The position numbers were made by a program, and so were the translations under genes. The notes under the pieces were generated by a model. The model had not been told where the DNA came from. It did not search any database and saw only the letters and a program-made list of their open reading frames with translations. This document shows positions 19,788 through 27,823 of a stretch of 30,931 bases of DNA, one piece after another. This DNA is from Lysobacterales bacterium (GTDB lineage Bacteria > Pseudomonadota > Gammaproteobacteria > Xanthomonadales > Xanthomonadaceae): positions 1 to 30,931 of the forward strand of contig JADKCY010000005.1 of assembly GCA_016718605.1 (NCBI GenBank), written 5' to 3'. How positions within the stretch are numbered: the first letter of the stretch is position 1; the number at the start of each line of letters is the position of its first letter.

Positions 19788-19938
19788 GCGCGGGAAAATC
19801 GCGGTTGATGGACGGGGCAGTGGACTGGATACCGCAGGCACTCGGACATTCCTGCCGATGACTTGCGACAATGCCGCAATGCAGATTTTTTGCGCCAATT
19901 GCGGGTGCTGCCACGTGTCGAGGGATTCATTGACCAGC

Positions 19939-20844
19939 ATGACGACATACCTTTGGGGCGCTAGCGGTGCGGTGGGGCAGTTCGTTCTGCCGTTGCTGGC
20001 ACCGGCGCCGGGGCGTTTGCTGGCCTACAGCAGGCGCCCGCAGAGCGCGCAGATGCCGACGGTCGCGCAGGCGGGTGTTGAGTGGCGATGCGCGGATCTC
20101 AGTCAGCAGGAACTGCGATTGAATGACAGGGATTCGAATGTCCTGATCTGTGCTGGTCCGCTGGATCACTTCACAAGGTTGATGGGACGCACGGCCCTGC
20201 CCGCAGGGACAAGAATTCTTGCGCTGTCGTCCTTGAGTGCGCGCTGGAAGGCGGGCTCACCAAACGTTGCCGATGCCAGACTCGCCGCTCGCCTGCTGGA
20301 TGCCGAGGCAGAACTGGTGTCTCGCTGCGAAGCCATGGCTGCGACCGCGTGCATCCTGCGCTGCGGACTGGTCTATGGCGCGGGCGTGGATCGCACCCTC
20401 ACGCCGTTGCGTCGAATCGCCTCTCGATGGCGGCTGTTGCCTTGGCCGCGTGGCGCGCGAGGACTGCGCCAACCGGTCCATGCGGACGATATCGCGCGGG
20501 CTCTGGCGCATGCCGCTCAGGCCAAGGTGCCCTTGCATGGCGTGTTTGAACTTCCAGGGCCGGAACGACTTTCCTGGCCGGTCATGTTGCAGCGGGTTCT
20601 GCAGACAACGCCGACACCCTCACGCCTGTGTTTGTTGCCCGACTTTGCGCTGGAGCGCATCTTGCGTGCACTCACAAGGCGCGGCGAACCCTGGGCATCG
20701 AAGCTATCGATGTTGCAGCGCGTATACGAAGATCAGGTAACTGCCGTCGATGACTGGTATCGGTTTGGGGTGATTCCGCGCGCCTTCTCGCCAACCCCAG
20801 CGGACTTCTCCTTCGATGGCGCGTCGATCAAATCAATGGCTTAG
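19939..20844 (+). CDS. NAD(P)-dependent epimerase/dehydratase (SDR-type)
   Basis: 301 residues from the ATG at 19939 (MTTYLWGASGAVGQFVLPLL), where the Rossmann motif GASGAVG sits at the very N-terminus as expected; a longer open frame from 19858 has no support. Later motifs are LICAGPLDHFTRL, ILALSSLSARWK, ACILRCGLVYGAGVDRTLTP (atypical extended-SDR 'RCGLVYG') and PVHADDIARALAHAAQAKVP with FELPGPERLSWPVML. The catalytic YxxxK is not obvious, as in atypical SDRs of the NmrA/complex-I-assembly type. It probably modifies or senses a nucleotide-linked or quinone-type substrate; the specific reaction is not visible. It stands alone between the antiporter relics and the lipase operon. Confidence 0.7.
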   Translation: MTTYLWGASGAVGQFVLPLLAPAPGRLLAYSRRPQSAQMPTVAQAGVEWRCADLSQQELRLNDRDSNVLICAGPLDHFTRLMGRTALPAGTRILALSSLSARWKAGSPNVADARLAARLLDAEAELVSRCEAMAATACILRCGLVYGAGVDRTLTPLRRIASRWRLLPWPRGARGLRQPVHADDIARALAHAAQAKVPLHGVFELPGPERLSWPVMLQRVLQTTPTPSRLCLLPDFALERILRALTRRGEPWASKLSMLQRVYEDQVTAVDDWYRFGVIPRAFSPTPADFSFDGASIKSMA

Positions 20845-20979
20845 TGTCCATTTTCAGACGTTGGTTGCGATCGCTGAAGGGGTAACAAGGTGCGATCCAA
20901 TCAAGCGCGAGATTGGTGTATGCCGGAGTCGTATTGTGCGCAGCAACATTAGCGTTGACTGTGACCATACGGCGCAGAA

Positions 20980-21009
20980 TTGCCAGCGCTCACAAGCGAT
21001 GGATATATT
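20980..21009 (+). promoter_or_regulatory. Putative sigma-70 promoter of lipase-DUF1302-DUF1329 operon
   Basis: TTGCCA (-35), 18-base spacer, TATATT (-10), five of six matches in each hexamer, 41 bases before the lipase start at 21051. This is the best promoter-like sequence in the gap between the SDR gene and the operon. Confidence 0.5.
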
Positions 21010-21036
21010 AACGGTCGATTCATCACCCCGGTCACC

Positions 21037-21043
21037 AGAAGGA
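21037..21043 (+). promoter_or_regulatory. Ribosome binding site that selects the lipase start
   Basis: AGAAGGA sits seven bases before the ATG at 21051 but only one base before the alternative ATG at 21045, so the second ATG is the likely start. Confidence 0.65.
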
Positions 21044-21050
21044 CATGAAC

Positions 21051-23192
21051 ATGCAGGCTCGATTGACCCTGTCGATGGCCCTGTCGGCGTTGCTGCTCTC
21101 TGCTTGCAGCAGCTCCAGCAACAGCCCGCGCGCCGTCGCCACCGCCCCCGCCACCAACGACAGCGGAAGCGCCGTCAATGGCGTCATCACCGCTCGCTTC
21201 AATCCTTCTGCGGGTGTGGTTCCGCTGCCGAACAACTTGCTGTTGTCCGGTACGCGCGACCTGACGCTGAACATCCCGCTCGGGACTGGAAATCCGGCCG
21301 ATTTCAGCAATCCGCAAGTGGCGCTGAACACGCTGGATGGCTGGAGCACAACGACGCCTTGGACCTTCGCGTTCAGCGCTGCTCCCAACCCTGCGACGGT
21401 TATCCCAGGTCAATCGGTACGCATGTTTCAGGTCACCCTGACCGGTCCGGGTGGCGGCACCAACGGACTCACGCGTGAATTGGTTGCTGGCGTCGACTTC
21501 GTCACCGCGCCAGTTTCGAGCGATACCACGGGGCGTACCTTTGCAGTTGTTCCACTCAAGCCGTTGGCGCAAATGACTTCGTACATGGTCGTGGTCACCG
21601 ACAACGTGCGCGACGCCCGTGGCAACGATGCCACGCCTGAGCAGACCTACTTCCTGACCAAGCGCACCGCGGCGTTGTGCTCCGGTGGTGTCAGCACTGA
21701 GCCGATGTTGCCAACAGCGACGGCTTGCGCGCTTGAACCATTGCGTCAGTTGACCAATTCGCACCTTGCGGTGGCCGCGGCGGCGGGCATTCCGCGTGAC
21801 GAGGTCGTCGTTTCTTGGGTGGCGACCACGCAGAGCGTCACACCGGTCATGCAGACTGTTCGCGCCATTACTCAACCGGGCGCGGCGACCTTGGTGCCAA
21901 CCGGCATGACCACAGCTGCTGCTGGATTGCCGCCGGTGGCGGACATCTACATCGGCACGCTGACGGTGCCGTATTACCTGTCTGCACCAAGTGCGGAGAA
22001 CCCCACCGCACCGTTGAATGGATTCTGGAAGGCGGCACCGGGTGCCTACATCTCGGCACTTGCCAACGCAGGACTGGACCCCACGTCAACCAACATCACC
22101 TTTGCCAATCCGATTCCTGTCGCTACCGGCAGTCAGACGATCCCGGTGATTGCGACGGTGCCGAACGCTGCGTCCAATCAGTTCAAGCCAAGTACTGGTT
22201 GGCCAGTCGTGATCTTCCAGCACGGTATTACCCGCAACCGTTCCGATGCACTTGCGATTGCCGCAACCTTGGCGGGTCAGGGATTTGCTGTCATTGCCAT
22301 CGATCTGCCCCTGCACGGTCTGCCTGCCAGCAGCCCGTTCAACATCGAAAATTCACCTTTCGGCCCGGCAGCCAACGAGCGCACGTTTGCAGTCGACTAC
22401 GTCAACAACAGCACCGGTGCCGCCGGTCCGGACGGCAATGCGGATGATTCAGGCACGCACTTCATCAACCTGTCCTCATTGCTGACCTCGCGTGACAACG
22501 TGCGTCAGGGCGTGGCCGATCTGTTTGTTTTAGCCAAAACCATTCCCAGCATCGATTTTGATGGCAATGGGGCTGACTTCGACGGTTCACGGATCGCCTT
22601 TACCGGCCAGTCGCTTGGCTCCATCGTGGGAACGCAGTTCGTCGCGCTGGAGCCGACCGTCAATCAGGCGGTGTTGTCGGTGCCCGGCGGCGGCATTGCT
22701 CGCTTGCTGGAAGCCTCGCCGACCTTCGGTCCGCGGATCCGTGCGGGTCTGGCGGCATCCGCTGGCCTGCAACCCGGAACACCGAACTACGACAGTTTCT
22801 TTGGCGCAACTCAGCAAGCCATAGATTCGGCTGATCCGGTCAACTACGCGTTTGCGACCCTGCAAAAGTCGATCCTGCTGCACGAAGTTGTCGGCAACGG
22901 GACGGATGTGTTGCCCGACCAGGTGATCCCGAATGCCGTCGCCGGCGCACCACTATCGGGTACCGAGCCATTGATTCGTGCCTTTGGCCTGTCGACCCTG
23001 ACGAGCACCACCCTTTCGGATACCCGCGTACGTGGTGTCGTTCGTTTTGTCGCCGGTGACCATGGATCTTTGCTGTCTCCCACCGCGTCCCTGCTGGCCA
23101 CTATGGAAATGCAAGGTCAAATGGCCAGTTTTCTCGCCTCGGGTGGTACTGCGGTGCTGATCCAGAATTCTTCCGTCATCCGCACGCAGTAA
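21051..23192 (+). CDS. VolA/Pla-like lipase lipoprotein (surface alpha/beta hydrolase)
   Basis: 713 residues. The signal peptide MQARLTLSMALSALLLSACS ends in a lipobox LLSAC. The next roughly 250 residues match the 'bacterial virulence factor lipase N-terminal' domain (ITARFNPSAGVVPLPNNLLL, VALNTLDGWSTTTPWTF). The C-terminal half is an alpha/beta hydrolase: oxyanion segment VVIFQHGITRNRSDAL (about 22200-22245), nucleophile elbow GQSLG with Ser at 22611-22613 (residue 521), candidate acid in VLPDQVIPN (residue 623) and candidate His in AGDHGSL (residue 671). In Vibrio and Aeromonas, relatives (VolA, Pla) are surface lipases that act on lysophospholipids and other esters. It leads an operon, 21 bases before the DUF1302 gene. 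The sequence is intact. Substrate not provable from sequence. Confidence 0.85.
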   Translation: MQARLTLSMALSALLLSACSSSSNSPRAVATAPATNDSGSAVNGVITARFNPSAGVVPLPNNLLLSGTRDLTLNIPLGTGNPADFSNPQVALNTLDGWSTTTPWTFAFSAAPNPATVIPGQSVRMFQVTLTGPGGGTNGLTRELVAGVDFVTAPVSSDTTGRTFAVVPLKPLAQMTSYMVVVTDNVRDARGNDATPEQTYFLTKRTAALCSGGVSTEPMLPTATACALEPLRQLTNSHLAVAAAAGIPRDEVVVSWVATTQSVTPVMQTVRAITQPGAATLVPTGMTTAAAGLPPVADIYIGTLTVPYYLSAPSAENPTAPLNGFWKAAPGAYISALANAGLDPTSTNITFANPIPVATGSQTIPVIATVPNAASNQFKPSTGWPVVIFQHGITRNRSDALAIAATLAGQGFAVIAIDLPLHGLPASSPFNIENSPFGPAANERTFAVDYVNNSTGAAGPDGNADDSGTHFINLSSLLTSRDNVRQGVADLFVLAKTIPSIDFDGNGADFDGSRIAFTGQSLGSIVGTQFVALEPTVNQAVLSVPGGGIARLLEASPTFGPRIRAGLAASAGLQPGTPNYDSFFGATQQAIDSADPVNYAFATLQKSILLHEVVGNGTDVLPDQVIPNAVAGAPLSGTEPLIRAFGLSTLTSTTLSDTRVRGVVRFVAGDHGSLLSPTASLLATMEMQGQMASFLASGGTAVLIQNSSVIRTQ

Positions 23193-23213
23193 GCAGACAT
23201 CAAGGAAAGACAC

Positions 23214-25079
23214 ATGTCCACTCAATCATTGAATGCCCGTTTGCATCGTCTGACACCACTCAGTCTGGCCGTGGCGACGGCCCTGTTTGCGCAAGGCGCG
23301 TTCGCCGTCGAGTTCAGCCGTGGCGATCTGACCGGCTCCATCGACACGACCATCACTTGGGGCGCATCCGTGCGCGCAGAGGATCGCGATGACCGTCTGA
23401 TCGGCAAGGTCAATCTGGATCCAACCATTGGCGCACGGGTGACGGCATTGCAGGCTCAGGGCCGCTATGTCGAAGCGCAAGCGCTTGCCTTGGCGGCGCC
23501 GGGTCGCTTTTCGGTCAATTCCGACGATGGCAATCTGAAATACGACAAAGGCGATCTGATTTCCAATGCCCTCGGCTTGACCACCGAGCTGAGTCTCGAT
23601 TGGCGTGGCTGGGGAGCCTTCGTGCGCGCTACCGGTTTCTACGACTTCGAAACCATGGATCGTGACGACATCAGCGACGTGGCCAAAGATCAAATTGGCA
23701 ATCGCACTCGCCTGCTTGATGCCTTCATCTTCCGCGACTTCGAGTTTGGCGATGCAGTGACCGGCAATTTCCGCCTCGGTAAGCAGGTGGTGAGTTGGGG
23801 CGAAAGCACTTTCATTCAAGGTGGTATCAACGCCATCAATCCGGTCGATGTGTCGCGCTTGCGGGTGGCCGGTGCGGAGCTGAAAGAGGCGTTTCTGCCC
23901 ATCAACTCGGCGTGGGCATCGTTCAATCTGACCGACAATCTGGCCATCGAAGCGTTGTACATGTTTGAGTGGAAGCCGACCGAAGTGGAACCGTCGGGAA
24001 CCTACTTCGCCAACAACGACTTCGGTCTGACGGGCGGTGAGTTCGTGATGCTGAACTTCGGTTTGGTGGACGAACCGGCGGACTACAACGTCTGTCGTAC
24101 CAACCCGGCGGCTGATCCGCGCTGTGCGGCGGCCTTCCCGCGCGCGGCCGACAACGAGGCTGGTGACAGCGGGCAGTATGGTCTGGCGATGCGCTATTTC
24201 GCTTCGGAGCTGAACGATACCGAGTTCGGTCTGTACTACCTGCGTTATCACAGCCGTCTGCCCTACATCTCCGGTACTGCCATGACCAACGCGTCCACGA
24301 CGTCGGGTCGCTACTTCATTGAATATCCTGAAGACATCAACCTGTACGGCTTGAGCTGGAACACGATGTTGCCGGCGGGTGTCGCCTTCCAGGGTGAACT
24401 GAGCTACCGCGACAACATGCCGCTGCAGATCGACGACGTGGAAATCCTGTTTGCGGGGCTTAGCCCGCTCAACGTGCTGATCGCGGAGCCCTACCTGCGC
24501 TTTGTCAGCCAGTTGGGTCAGGCCACGCCGGGACAGTATCTGCGTGGTTATGAGCGCCATGAAGTGAGCCAGTTGCAGTTCACCTTTACCAAGGTGATCG
24601 GCCCCGGCAATTTTCTCGCAGCCGATCAAATCTCCACCGTGGCAGAGTTTGGAGCCACGAAGGTTTGGGATCTGCCGACACTCGATGTTTTGCGCTATCA
24701 GGGCGACGGCACCGATACGGGCTGCGGTCCGGATGCGGCGACCGGTAACGGACGCAATCCCTACACCTCCTGCTTCGGCTTCCCGACGCAGTTCTCTTGG
24801 GGCTATCGTCTTGCCGCCAAGGCGGACTACAACAGCGTTGCAGGCAAGGCCATCAACCTCTCGCCGCGCATCGCCTTCAATCACGACGTGAATGGCACCT
24901 CGCCCGGACCCGGCGGCAACTTCATTGAAGATCGCAAGTCGGCCACCTTGGGTGTCGAAGCCAATTACCTGAATCGCTGGGTGTTCGATGTGTCCTACAC
25001 CGCCTTCATGGGTGGCGGCATCTACAACCTGACCAGCGACCGCGACTTCTTCGCCGTCACTGCCAAATACTCGTTCTAA
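23214..25079 (+). CDS. DUF1302 family outer-membrane protein
   Basis: 621 residues. The signal peptide ends ALFAQGAFA before VEFSRGDLTGSIDTTITWG, the standard DUF1302 opening. The rest alternates short beta-strand-like segments with polar loops (WGAFVRATGFYDFET, NFRLGKQVVSWGESTFIQGG, INAINPVDVSRLRV, EALYMFEWKPTEVEPSGTYF) and ends in an aromatic Phe (TAKYSF), as outer-membrane beta-barrels do. The family motif GKQVVSWGES...NAINPVD is complete. A ribosome site AAGGAAAG lies before the ATG. DUF1302 proteins are predicted outer-membrane channels that occur with DUF1329 and RND transporters, often near genes for hydrophobic-compound degradation. The stop is 14 bases before the DUF1329 gene. Role inferred as substrate or product passage. 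Confidence 0.9.
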   Translation: MSTQSLNARLHRLTPLSLAVATALFAQGAFAVEFSRGDLTGSIDTTITWGASVRAEDRDDRLIGKVNLDPTIGARVTALQAQGRYVEAQALALAAPGRFSVNSDDGNLKYDKGDLISNALGLTTELSLDWRGWGAFVRATGFYDFETMDRDDISDVAKDQIGNRTRLLDAFIFRDFEFGDAVTGNFRLGKQVVSWGESTFIQGGINAINPVDVSRLRVAGAELKEAFLPINSAWASFNLTDNLAIEALYMFEWKPTEVEPSGTYFANNDFGLTGGEFVMLNFGLVDEPADYNVCRTNPAADPRCAAAFPRAADNEAGDSGQYGLAMRYFASELNDTEFGLYYLRYHSRLPYISGTAMTNASTTSGRYFIEYPEDINLYGLSWNTMLPAGVAFQGELSYRDNMPLQIDDVEILFAGLSPLNVLIAEPYLRFVSQLGQATPGQYLRGYERHEVSQLQFTFTKVIGPGNFLAADQISTVAEFGATKVWDLPTLDVLRYQGDGTDTGCGPDAATGNGRNPYTSCFGFPTQFSWGYRLAAKADYNSVAGKAINLSPRIAFNHDVNGTSPGPGGNFIEDRKSATLGVEANYLNRWVFDVSYTAFMGGGIYNLTSDRDFFAVTAKYSF

Positions 25080-25093
25080 GGCCCGAGGGAGAC

Positions 25094-26455
25094 ATGAGCA
25101 TGCGCAATTTCAACTATCTCGCCTTGGCATTGGCTGGGCTGACATTCGGCAGTGGTGCGTTGGCTGCGGTCAGTGCTGAGCAGGCTGCACGTCTGGGCAA
25201 AGATCTGACGGCTTTCGGGGCCGAGAAGGCAGGCAATGCCGCCGGAACCATTCCCGCTTGGGATGGCGGGCTGACGACGCCTCCTGCAGGCTACAAGGTC
25301 GGCGACCATCATCCCGATCCGTTTGCTTCGGAAAAGCCGACCCTCAGCATTACCCCGGCCAACTACAAGCAGTATGCCGATCAGTTGACGGCCGGACAGG
25401 AGGCGATGTTCGCGCGTTATCCGACTTTCCGCATGGATATCTATCCAACCCATCGGACAGCGGCGTTTCCGCAACGGACCTATGATTTCTCGATCAAGAA
25501 CGCCACGACTGCCACGCTGACGGCCGGTGGCGATGGTGTCGAAAATGCCGCCGAAGGCGTTCCCTTCCCGATTCCGCAAAACGGTCAGGAAGTCATCTGG
25601 AATCACAAGATGAAGTTCAAGGGCGTATCAAGCGCCCGCTGGAACAATCAGGCAGCGGTGGCGCCGGGCGGCCAATACAACCTGGTTCGCCTGCGCGAAG
25701 AGTTCCTCGGTCTGTACTACAAGTCGGGCAATACGATCGCCGACATCAACAACATCCTGCTTTACTTCTACCAAGTGGTGGAAAGCCCGGCGCGTTTGGC
25801 CGGGCAGGTTCTGCTGGTGCATGAAACCTTGAACCAGCAGGCACAGGTGCGTCAGGCCTGGGTTTACAACCCTGGTCAGCGTCGCGTGCGTCGTGCGCCG
25901 AATGTGGCCTACGACAACCCCGGAACCGCCTCGGACGGCCTGCGTACCAACGACATGACCGACATGTTAAACGGTGCCCTTGATCGTTACGACTGGAAGC
26001 TGGTCGGCAAGCAGGAAATGTACGTGCCGTACAACTCCTACAAGGCGCACAGCGACAAGTCGATGCTGGCCGACATGCTGACGCCCAACCACCTCAACCC
26101 CGACTATCTGCGCTACGAGTTGCATCGCGTCTGGGTCGTCGAGGCCACGCTCAAGGAAGGCAAGCGCCATATCAATCCGCGCCGTACCTTCTATGTCGAC
26201 GAAGACAGCTGGCAGATCCTGACCATGGATCACTACGACAGTCAGGGCAATCTGTGGCGTTACTCCGAAGCGCCGTCGATCACCTACTACGAAGTGCCGG
26301 TGTTCTGGACCACCATGGAGAACCACCACGACCTGAAGTCCGGCCGTTACATCGCCAGTGGGCTCGACAATCAGGATGAAATCGTCGACTTCTCGCATCA
26401 GAGCGGTCCTGACGATTACAACCCGCAGAACCTTCGCGGACGTGGCGTTCGCTGA
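25094..26455 (+). CDS. DUF1329 periplasmic lipid-binding-like protein
   Basis: 453 residues. The signal peptide MSMRNFNYLALALAGLTFGS is cleaved near GALA|AVSAEQ. The mature protein begins with the family start AARLGKDLTAFGAEKAGNAA, then GTIPAWDGGLTTPPAGYK. Further family blocks are HRTAAFPQRTYDFSIKNAT, EVIWNHKMKFKG, YNPGQRRVRRAPNVAYDNPG, the turn TASDGLRTNDMTDMLNGALD, RYDWKLVGKQEMYVPYN and YELHRVWVVEATLKEGKRH. DUF1329 proteins adopt a LolB/LolA-like half-barrel that can hold a lipid. It is placed directly after the DUF1302 gene and before an RND transporter, consistent with a periplasmic carrier. No cysteine lipobox is seen, so it is probably soluble. Intact. Confidence 0.92.
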   Translation: MSMRNFNYLALALAGLTFGSGALAAVSAEQAARLGKDLTAFGAEKAGNAAGTIPAWDGGLTTPPAGYKVGDHHPDPFASEKPTLSITPANYKQYADQLTAGQEAMFARYPTFRMDIYPTHRTAAFPQRTYDFSIKNATTATLTAGGDGVENAAEGVPFPIPQNGQEVIWNHKMKFKGVSSARWNNQAAVAPGGQYNLVRLREEFLGLYYKSGNTIADINNILLYFYQVVESPARLAGQVLLVHETLNQQAQVRQAWVYNPGQRRVRRAPNVAYDNPGTASDGLRTNDMTDMLNGALDRYDWKLVGKQEMYVPYNSYKAHSDKSMLADMLTPNHLNPDYLRYELHRVWVVEATLKEGKRHINPRRTFYVDEDSWQILTMDHYDSQGNLWRYSEAPSITYYEVPVFWTTMENHHDLKSGRYIASGLDNQDEIVDFSHQSGPDDYNPQNLRGRGVR

Positions 26456-26464
26456 TCCTGATCG

Positions 26465-26480
26465 GCCCGCGTGAGCGGGC
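26465..26480. terminator. Short hairpin after DUF1329
   Basis: GCCCGC GTGA GCGGGC, a perfect six-base stem just after the stop. It has no T-tract and probably acts with the stronger hairpin that follows. Confidence 0.4.
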
Positions 26481-26512
26481 TGCGCGGGCCAAGCCCGTGA
26501 CGGGACGGATCG

Positions 26513-26546
26513 ACAGCCGCGACGCCCGTGTCGCGGCTGTTTTTTT
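26513..26546 (+). terminator. Rho-independent terminator between DUF1329 and YCF48 genes
   Basis: Eleven-base stem ACAGCCGCGAC / GTCGCGGCTGT with a six-base loop, followed by a run of T residues. It is a canonical terminator, placed inside what is otherwise one functional neighbourhood, so downstream genes may have their own promoter or be read at a reduced level. Confidence 0.85.
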
Positions 26547-26652
26547 GCCGGAACTCCAAGGATGGTGCGTTTTTGTCCGGTCAGGCACAGGCGTGTGATG
26601 ACCTCAAGAACCGCGCCACGACTTTTCGATAGCCCTATCGCTCAGGACAGGC

Positions 26653-27805
26653 ATGAAGACATTCGCCAGCAAGCTCCCCCTTTTCGTCGCTATTGCCCTG
26701 ACGGCCCCGGTCTCGGCGACCACCGCTGAGGATGTTGCCGTGACAGCAGCACAGGTGGCAGAAGCGATGCCACTCGCCGCGTCGCGTGGCTTGGTCCTCG
26801 ATGTGACCAATGGCGACAGTCGAGCGATTGCCGTCGGTGAGCGGGGACATGTGCTGGTTTCGGAATCACGCAGTGATTGGCGTCAGGTCGAACGTGTTCC
26901 TACGCGCGCCAACTTGACGGCGGTGACGACCGCGGGCGAAGCGGTCTGGGCGGTTGGCCATGACGGCATGATCCTGTTCAGTGCAGACGGTGGATTGAAC
27001 TGGCAGGTGCAGCGACAGGATGTCTGGAAGCCCATGCCTGATGACGCGGATTGGGATGCGTTTGACCCGACACAGGGTGCCCCATTGTTGGATGTGCTGG
27101 CCCTGGATGAAAAACGCCTGCTTGCGGTGGGCGCGTATAAGCTTGATGTTTGCGCTCGGAGGACGCGGGTGTGACATGGAACAAAGTGGACCCGAACGCG
27201 CGACCATCGGATGCAGCCGCGCCAGACGAACAGCCTCTTGTTGCGGAGGAAGCCATCGACGCTGAGGATCCCGATGCTGCAGCCAGTGACGACTGGACCA
27301 TGGATGCCGATGCGCTGGTGCTGGATGAAGAAGACGACCCGCATTTGAACGGCATCGCGCGCGACGCGCTTGGACAACTTCTGGTGGTCGGTGAGCGTGC
27401 CGCCGCGTTCCGCTCGCGCGATGATGGTGTCAGTTGGGAGCGCCTCAGCTTGCCCTATGACGGATCGATGTTTGGCGTCCTCGCGCTGGGCGAGGGGCAT
27501 TTTCTGGCCTATGGATTGCGCGGCCACGTTCAGGAAACCCATGACTTTGGCGACAGTTGGCGTGAACTCGACACGGGAACCGAGTCGACATTGCAGGGCG
27601 GTGCAAGAACACCGATGGCGGCGTATTCCTGGTCGGCAACAACGGCACGGTGTTGTATCGCGCTGCGGGCGCAGAGTCCTTCGATCTGCTGACCTACAGT
27701 GACGCCGAGCAGGAATCGCCCGTGCTCTCCAACGCGCTGGCATTGGAGAATCGCGCCGTCATCGTGGCAGGCGAAAAAGGCCTCGGCCGATTCCAACTGA
27801 ACTGA
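26653..27805 (+). CDS. YCF48/BNR-repeat periplasmic protein, two indels
   Basis: About 384 codons. The signal peptide (FASKLPLFVAIALTAPVSA) is followed by beta-propeller repeats of the YCF48/photosystem II stability-factor type: GERGHVLVSESRSDWRQV, GHDGMILFSADGGLNWQV, then after a shift near 27145 FRSEDAGVTWNKV, then RSRDDGVSWERL, HFLAYGLRGHVQETHDFGDS, and after a shift near 27600 GNNGTVLYRAAGAESF and AGEKGLGRFQLN. An acidic insertion of about 50 residues (AIDAEDPDAAASDDWTMDAD) interrupts the blades. Such proteins regularly accompany MMPL-type RND transporters and DUF1302/DUF1329 proteins in proteobacteria and are presumed periplasmic partners. It ends 18 bases before the transporter. Indels are likely sequence errors. 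Confidence 0.8.
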
Positions 27806-27823
27806 TCAGGGACGACAAAGACC

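Noticed and set aside
23226..24884. 552-codon open frame on the minus strand
   Set aside because: It lies entirely antisense to the DUF1302 gene, which has a signal peptide, ribosome site and family motifs. The antisense reading is His/Gln/Arg-rich without motifs, a codon-bias shadow in GC-rich DNA.
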